Shown here in pieces: positions 12,628 through 15,970 of a stretch of 15,970 bases of DNA. Both the position numbers and the translations under genes were made by a program. The notes under the pieces were generated by a model. It saw only the letters and a program-made list of their open reading frames with translations, was not told where the DNA came from and made no database searches. The stretch is from a bacterium (lineage in GTDB: Bacteria > SZUA-79 > Acidulodesulfobacterales > Acidulodesulfobacteraceae): NCBI GenBank assembly GCA_021813595.1, contig JAKAKF010000063.1, forward strand, positions 1 through 15,970, read 5' to 3'. Within the stretch, counting starts at the first letter, position 1, and every line of letters starts with the position of its first letter.

Positions 12628-15591
12628 TTATCGGCTTACTTCGGCTACGGCATTTCCCCCTGAACTCTTAACGTCGCACAGCCTGTTGTATATTTTAGAA
12701 ATAAGTTCCTCCGGAGTTCCCCCGTCTTTAGGAAACGAAGCGACTATAAAAGAGGCGGTTAATTTTTTCGATTTAAGTTCTTCTTCTTTATAGAAGGGAT
12801 AATCCCTGACTACCGAACAAAACCTGTTTGCTACGAAAGCCGCCGCATCTTTTAACGTATTGTTAAGTATAATGGCGAATTCGTCGTAACCGAACCTGAC
12901 CACAACGTCTGAACCTCTTAAGAGCTTTTTAAGCATTTCCGATATTTTTTTAAGGGCTATGTCGGAATGAAAATTTCCGACTAAATCGCAGTATTCCTTA
13001 AAATTGTCGATGTCCAAAAAGACAACGCTGAAAACAATATTATATCTTTTGGCTCTGTTAATCTCCTGCGCAAGCCTTATGTTAAAATAATTATGGTCTA
13101 AAAGACCGGTAATCTCGTCGAATAAACCGGCTTTTTGAGGATATATTAGTTCTAGCTCCCTTATAGAGCGGCTAAGTTCCTCGGCGGAAAACGATTTTTT
13201 GCCGATTATCCTTTCGATGTTACCCGAAAGTTTAAGCCTTTCCTCTACCGTTAAATCCTTAGAGGTTATTATAAATATGGGTATCTGCGCTGATATTGGA
13301 TGTTTTTTGATATTTTCCGCCACCTCGAATCCGTCTATATCCGGCATAATCAAATCAAGCAGTATTAAATCGGGCTTAAGTTCTATCGCCATCCTAAGCC
13401 CTTCTTCACCGTTGTAAGCGTGGACTAAATTAAAGCCCTCCCCGACAAGCAGTTTCTCTATCATTTTATGAATGACGGGGTCGTCGTCCACTAATAAGAT
13501 ATTTACCTGCCTTCTTTTCCTTTTTGAGGTAAGGGTGAACTGCGACAATGTATGGATAAGGGTCTCTTTGTCTATAGGTTTTATAAGATAATCCGTCGCC
13601 CCAAGCGCAAATCCTAAATCTTTATTATCTATAATGCTCGTAATAATGACGGGTATGTTTTTTGTATCTTTGTCAGTTTTTAATTCGTTTAAAACGTCCC
13701 ATCCGTCTTTCCTGGGAAGCATTATATCTAAAAGAATAGCGAACGGCTTTAGACTTTTGGCTTTTTCGAGCGTTTCGATGCCGTCGTACGCATGGGCGAC
13801 CGAATATCCCGAATTTACTAAATTTATGGTAAAAATTTCGGACGTCGGCCTGTCGTCTTCGGCTACTAAAACGAGAGGCTTATTCCTTTTTACGTTATTG
13901 TCTCTGAAAAAGGTTTTTGCATCTACCGTTATCAAAGTTTTTTCGGCGTCTTCGGAACTCATAGCCGATACTTCGGCTTCGAGGGGATTAGGAAGCACGA
14001 ACGTAAAATCGGTAAAATCGTTTTTAACCGATTCGAAATTTATATGTCCGCCGTGAAGTTCTACGATTTTTTTGGTAAGGGCAAGCCCCAGACCGGTCCC
14101 CTCATACTGTCTCGAATAATTATTATCCGCCTGGGTAAACTCCTCGAATATTTTATTTTTAAAATTGTCGTCTATGCCGATGCCGCTGTTTATAACGTCT
14201 ATCTGTATATATTCGAACATTTTATCCTGCGGCTTGCTGTATTTTTTTAAATTGAAATTAGACTTGGTTTTAATGTCTAAAGAAGGGGGTATATTTTTAC
14301 ATACGACTTTGATTTCCGTATTTTCAAAAGAAAATTTGATGGCGTTGCTTAACAGGTTGTATATAATCTGCTTAAATTTAACCCTGTCGGAATAAAGTTT
14401 ATAATCCCCGGAACATTCATATTCAACCGATATGGCGAGATTCTTTTTTACGGCGAGGGATTTTAAAACGACGATAGCTTCTTCTATCGCTTCTTTGATC
14501 GAAAACACCGAATATTCGAGGGAAAACATCCCCGCTTCTATTTTTGATATGTCGAGTATATTATTTATAAGCTGAAGCAGGTGTTTGCCCGATACTAATA
14601 TATTGCCGGTATATTTTTTATGCTTTTCGCTTAAATCCGGCGAATCTTTAAGCAGGTCGGAATAGCCTATAATCGCATTAAGCGGCGTCCTCAGTTCATG
14701 GGACATATTTGCGATAAATTTAGATTTTAATTCGTTTGCCCTTGACAGCTCCTTAATGCTTTCTTCAAGCTGTTTCGTTCTTTCGATGACCTTATTTTCA
14801 AGGCTCTCGTTTAGTTCTCTAAGCCTTTTTTCCTGAAGTTTTTTGTCCGTAATATCTTTTGAGATACCGATAGTTCCGATTATATCGCCGTTTTTATCCA
14901 TGATGCGGGATATGGTAAGGGATATATCCACCGGACCGTCGTCTTTTTTTCTGAGTATAGTTTCGTAATTTGCGACGAATTTGTCTTTTTTAAGTTTTTC
15001 TAAAATATCGTCTCTTTCTTCGGGATTAATATAAAACTCGGAAGCGCGCCTTCCTATGACTTCTTTCTGGGAATAACCGAGCATATTCTCGCCGCCCTTA
15101 TTAAATTCCGTGATTAATCCGCGGCGGTCGGTAACCATAATCATATCGAAAGAATCGTCTAAAATATTTTTGAAATATGCTTTCTGCTCCCTCAACTGTT
15201 TAATGATGCTTTCTTTGTCGATATGGTTTTTATGCCTGTCGTAAAGAAGGTCGTAAACCAGTTTAGAACTGACTGAATTTATAATTTCTATGCCGCTTTC
15301 GTGAAGTTCCGCAAGTTCCGGCAATTCGGCTTCGGGCTGGCCCGTCAGATTAAAAATTATATTGAAATCTATGCCGCGGTCTTTAACTTCTTTAATAGTT
15401 TTAAAAGATTTTATATTTAACTCTTTGGCTAAAAGAGCTCCTTCTTTGGCTAAATTTCTGGCAACCAAAGCGGCTATCCCGACGTTTTTGTCGCCCTGAA
15501 ACATATCTATGAGAGTTTTTGCGGCGTTTCCGCCGCCGTATATCAAGATTTTTGCCATGATACCGTTCATAAAATTATTCTGTTTCTTCAA
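12628..15591 (-). CDS. Hybrid sensor histidine kinase: Rossmann-like, PAS, HisKA/HATPase, two REC, degenerate GGDEF
   Basis: A 987-residue protein with no membrane helix, so probably cytoplasmic. Order: Rossmann-like domain (about 12-117; KILIYGGGNAAKTLID nucleotide-loop pattern and a later IIFNLTGQPEAE); PAS (about 138-250); coiled coil (about 250-290); HisKA with H298 in SHELRTPLN; HATPase with N416 region, G1 box DVINSGIGI (465-473) and G2 box EGTGLGL (497-503); REC1 with D622 and K671; REC2 with D746, T776 and K798; C-terminal GGDEF-like domain (about 822-985). The GGDEF signature is GYDEF (901-905), while the inhibitory-site RxxD is kept as RGSD (892-895). Kinase and both receivers look active; diguanylate cyclase activity is doubtful. 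The start is uncertain: 15591 is a TTG with AGGGG 13 nt upstream; ATG at 15570 or 15558 are alternatives, the last beginning right at the Rossmann strand. A free receiver gene follows 31 nt later. Confidence 0.93.
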   Translation of the reverse strand: MKKQNNFMNGIMAKILIYGGGNAAKTLIDMFQGDKNVGIAALVARNLAKEGALLAKELNIKSFKTIKEVKDRGIDFNIIFNLTGQPEAELPELAELHESGIEIINSVSSKLVYDLLYDRHKNHIDKESIIKQLREQKAYFKNILDDSFDMIMVTDRRGLITEFNKGGENMLGYSQKEVIGRRASEFYINPEERDDILEKLKKDKFVANYETILRKKDDGPVDISLTISRIMDKNGDIIGTIGISKDITDKKLQEKRLRELNESLENKVIERTKQLEESIKELSRANELKSKFIANMSHELRTPLNAIIGYSDLLKDSPDLSEKHKKYTGNILVSGKHLLQLINNILDISKIEAGMFSLEYSVFSIKEAIEEAIVVLKSLAVKKNLAISVEYECSGDYKLYSDRVKFKQIIYNLLSNAIKFSFENTEIKVVCKNIPPSLDIKTKSNFNLKKYSKPQDKMFEYIQIDVINSGIGIDDNFKNKIFEEFTQADNNYSRQYEGTGLGLALTKKIVELHGGHINFESVKNDFTDFTFVLPNPLEAEVSAMSSEDAEKTLITVDAKTFFRDNNVKRNKPLVLVAEDDRPTSEIFTINLVNSGYSVAHAYDGIETLEKAKSLKPFAILLDIMLPRKDGWDVLNELKTDKDTKNIPVIITSIIDNKDLGFALGATDYLIKPIDKETLIHTLSQFTLTSKRKRRQVNILLVDDDPVIHKMIEKLLVGEGFNLVHAYNGEEGLRMAIELKPDLILLDLIMPDIDGFEVAENIKKHPISAQIPIFIITSKDLTVEERLKLSGNIERIIGKKSFSAEELSRSIRELELIYPQKAGLFDEITGLLDHNYFNIRLAQEINRAKRYNIVFSVVFLDIDNFKEYCDLVGNFHSDIALKKISEMLKKLLRGSDVVVRFGYDEFAIILNNTLKDAAAFVANRFCSVVRDYPFYKEEELKSKKLTASFIVASFPKDGGTPEELISKIYNRLCDVKSSGGNAVAEVSR

Positions 15592-15698
15592 GCTAAATTT
15601 ATTTCCCCTTTATTTTGAAATCCGTTTCCGGTTAATCATTTTTGGCTGTAATATTATCATGCGGCGAACCTAGTTTATATGCCGCCATGGTGTTTTAT
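15592..15698 (-). promoter_or_regulatory. Intergenic region between receiver gene and hybrid kinase
   Basis: About 107 nt between the stop of the upstream receiver gene and the kinase start. It contains an inverted repeat (15658-15689) and then, on the minus strand, an AT-rich GATAATATTA stretch that could hold a -10 element, followed by AAAGGGGAAA before the TTG start. No convincing -35 is seen. A kinase promoter here is plausible but not shown. Confidence 0.3.
15658..15689. terminator. Short inverted repeat after the upstream receiver gene, possible terminator
   Basis: CATGCGGC (15658-15665) pairs with GCCGCCATG (15681-15689) with one bulged base, around a 15-nt loop, starting about 10 nt after the receiver stop. 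On the minus-strand transcript it is followed by AUAAUAUUA rather than a clean U-run, so intrinsic termination would be weak; an operator-like palindrome is the alternative. Confidence 0.35.
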
Positions 15699-15970
15699 TT
15701 ATAAGTCGCGGCTTCCGAGCAAAACGCCTATCTTGTTCCTTAGCATTTCGTTTCTTATCGGCTTTGCCGCGTAATCCGTAGCTCCTTCGGCATAACTTTT
15801 GTCTATTATTTCCTTATCGTTCAGCGCGCTGAGCATTAAAATCGGAACTTTATCGTAAACTTTCCTTATAGTTTTAAGAACGTCGAGTCCGTTTATCTTT
15901 GGAAGCATTATATCTATTATAAAAAGGTCGAAAATGCAGCCTTCCGTAATTTTATCAAGTGCATCCCTGC
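15699..15970 (-). CDS. Response-regulator receiver domain (partial, N-terminus beyond window)
   Basis: The reading frame enters from the window edge without a start, so this is the C-terminal part of a protein (about 90 residues visible). It holds the phospho-acceptor aspartate in FIIDIMLP just before KINGLDVLK, then VPILMLSALND with the conserved Ser at the switch position, and the lysine in AAKPIRNEML, followed by the last helix and a stop. These are the REC domain landmarks beta-3 to alpha-5. The protein ends right after the receiver, so any other domain would have to be upstream; it may be a stand-alone receiver or the tail of another hybrid kinase. The internal ATG at 15908 falls after the phospho-acceptor Asp and is not a credible start. 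It is co-oriented with the hybrid kinase gene, 107 nt away. Confidence 0.88.
   Translation of the reverse strand, partial: RDALDKITEGCIFDLFIIDIMLPKINGLDVLKTIRKVYDKVPILMLSALNDKEIIDKSYAEGATDYAAKPIRNEMLRNKIGVLLGSRDL

Noticed and set aside
13634..14056. A 140-codon plus-strand open frame opposite the hybrid kinase
   Set aside because: Lies antisense to the REC1 domain with intact motifs on the minus strand; no recognisable protein features.
15699..15908. Reading the edge receiver as a complete 69-residue gene starting at 15908
   Set aside because: The frame stays open to the window edge and the upstream residues contain the phospho-acceptor strand, so it is a truncated larger gene.

Overview
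The window is AT-rich bacterial DNA in which every supported gene lies on the minus strand, so biological order runs from high to low coordinates. The gene content (a two-membrane type IV secretion system, a YbgC-type thioesterase, and a hybrid kinase with an N-terminal Rossmann-like domain of the kind I associate with delta-proteobacterial sensor kinases) points to a Gram-negative bacterium. By general style I would guess a deltaproteobacterial-type lineage; this is low-confidence inference, since no rRNA or other phylogenetic marker is present.

Region 1 (about 15970 to 11792) is a signalling block. It holds the C-terminal part of a receiver-domain protein cut by the window edge, a 987-residue hybrid histidine kinase (Rossmann-like / PAS / HisKA / HATPase / REC / REC / degenerate GGDEF), a stand-alone DivK-like receiver, and a small hotdog acyl-CoA thioesterase whose start overlaps the receiver gene.

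Region 2 (11525-11791) is a non-coding junction. It contains a 27-nt near-perfect inverted repeat, either a MITE/REP-like element or a bidirectional terminator, followed by an AT-rich presumed promoter and leader for the next operon.

Region 3 (11524 to 1) is one long, tightly spaced operon for a conjugation-type type IV secretion system. Its order is VirB2-like pilin, VirB3/TraL, VirB4/TraC ATPase, VirB5/TrbJ-like secreted protein, VirB6/TrbL, VirB8/TraE, VirB10/TrbI, a MoxR/RavA-family AAA+ ATPase, VirD4/TraG coupling protein, an unrecognised two-helix membrane protein, and the N-terminal two-thirds of a VirB9/TrbG-like protein that runs off the window. Spacings are short, with 1-, 4- and 14-nt overlaps at VirB8/VirB10, MoxR/VirD4 and VirD4/orf112, so translational coupling is likely. 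Pilin, inner-membrane platform, periplasmic link, outer-membrane core and ATPases are all represented. VirB11, VirB7, VirB1 and a relaxase are not seen here.

The main novelty candidate is the MoxR/RavA ATPase, which occupies the operon position (after virB10, before virD4) where virB11 normally sits, together with the displaced virB9 and the unknown membrane protein beside it. Second is the hybrid kinase, whose C-terminal GGDEF domain has lost its signature glycine (GYDEF) but keeps an RxxD inhibitory-site motif.
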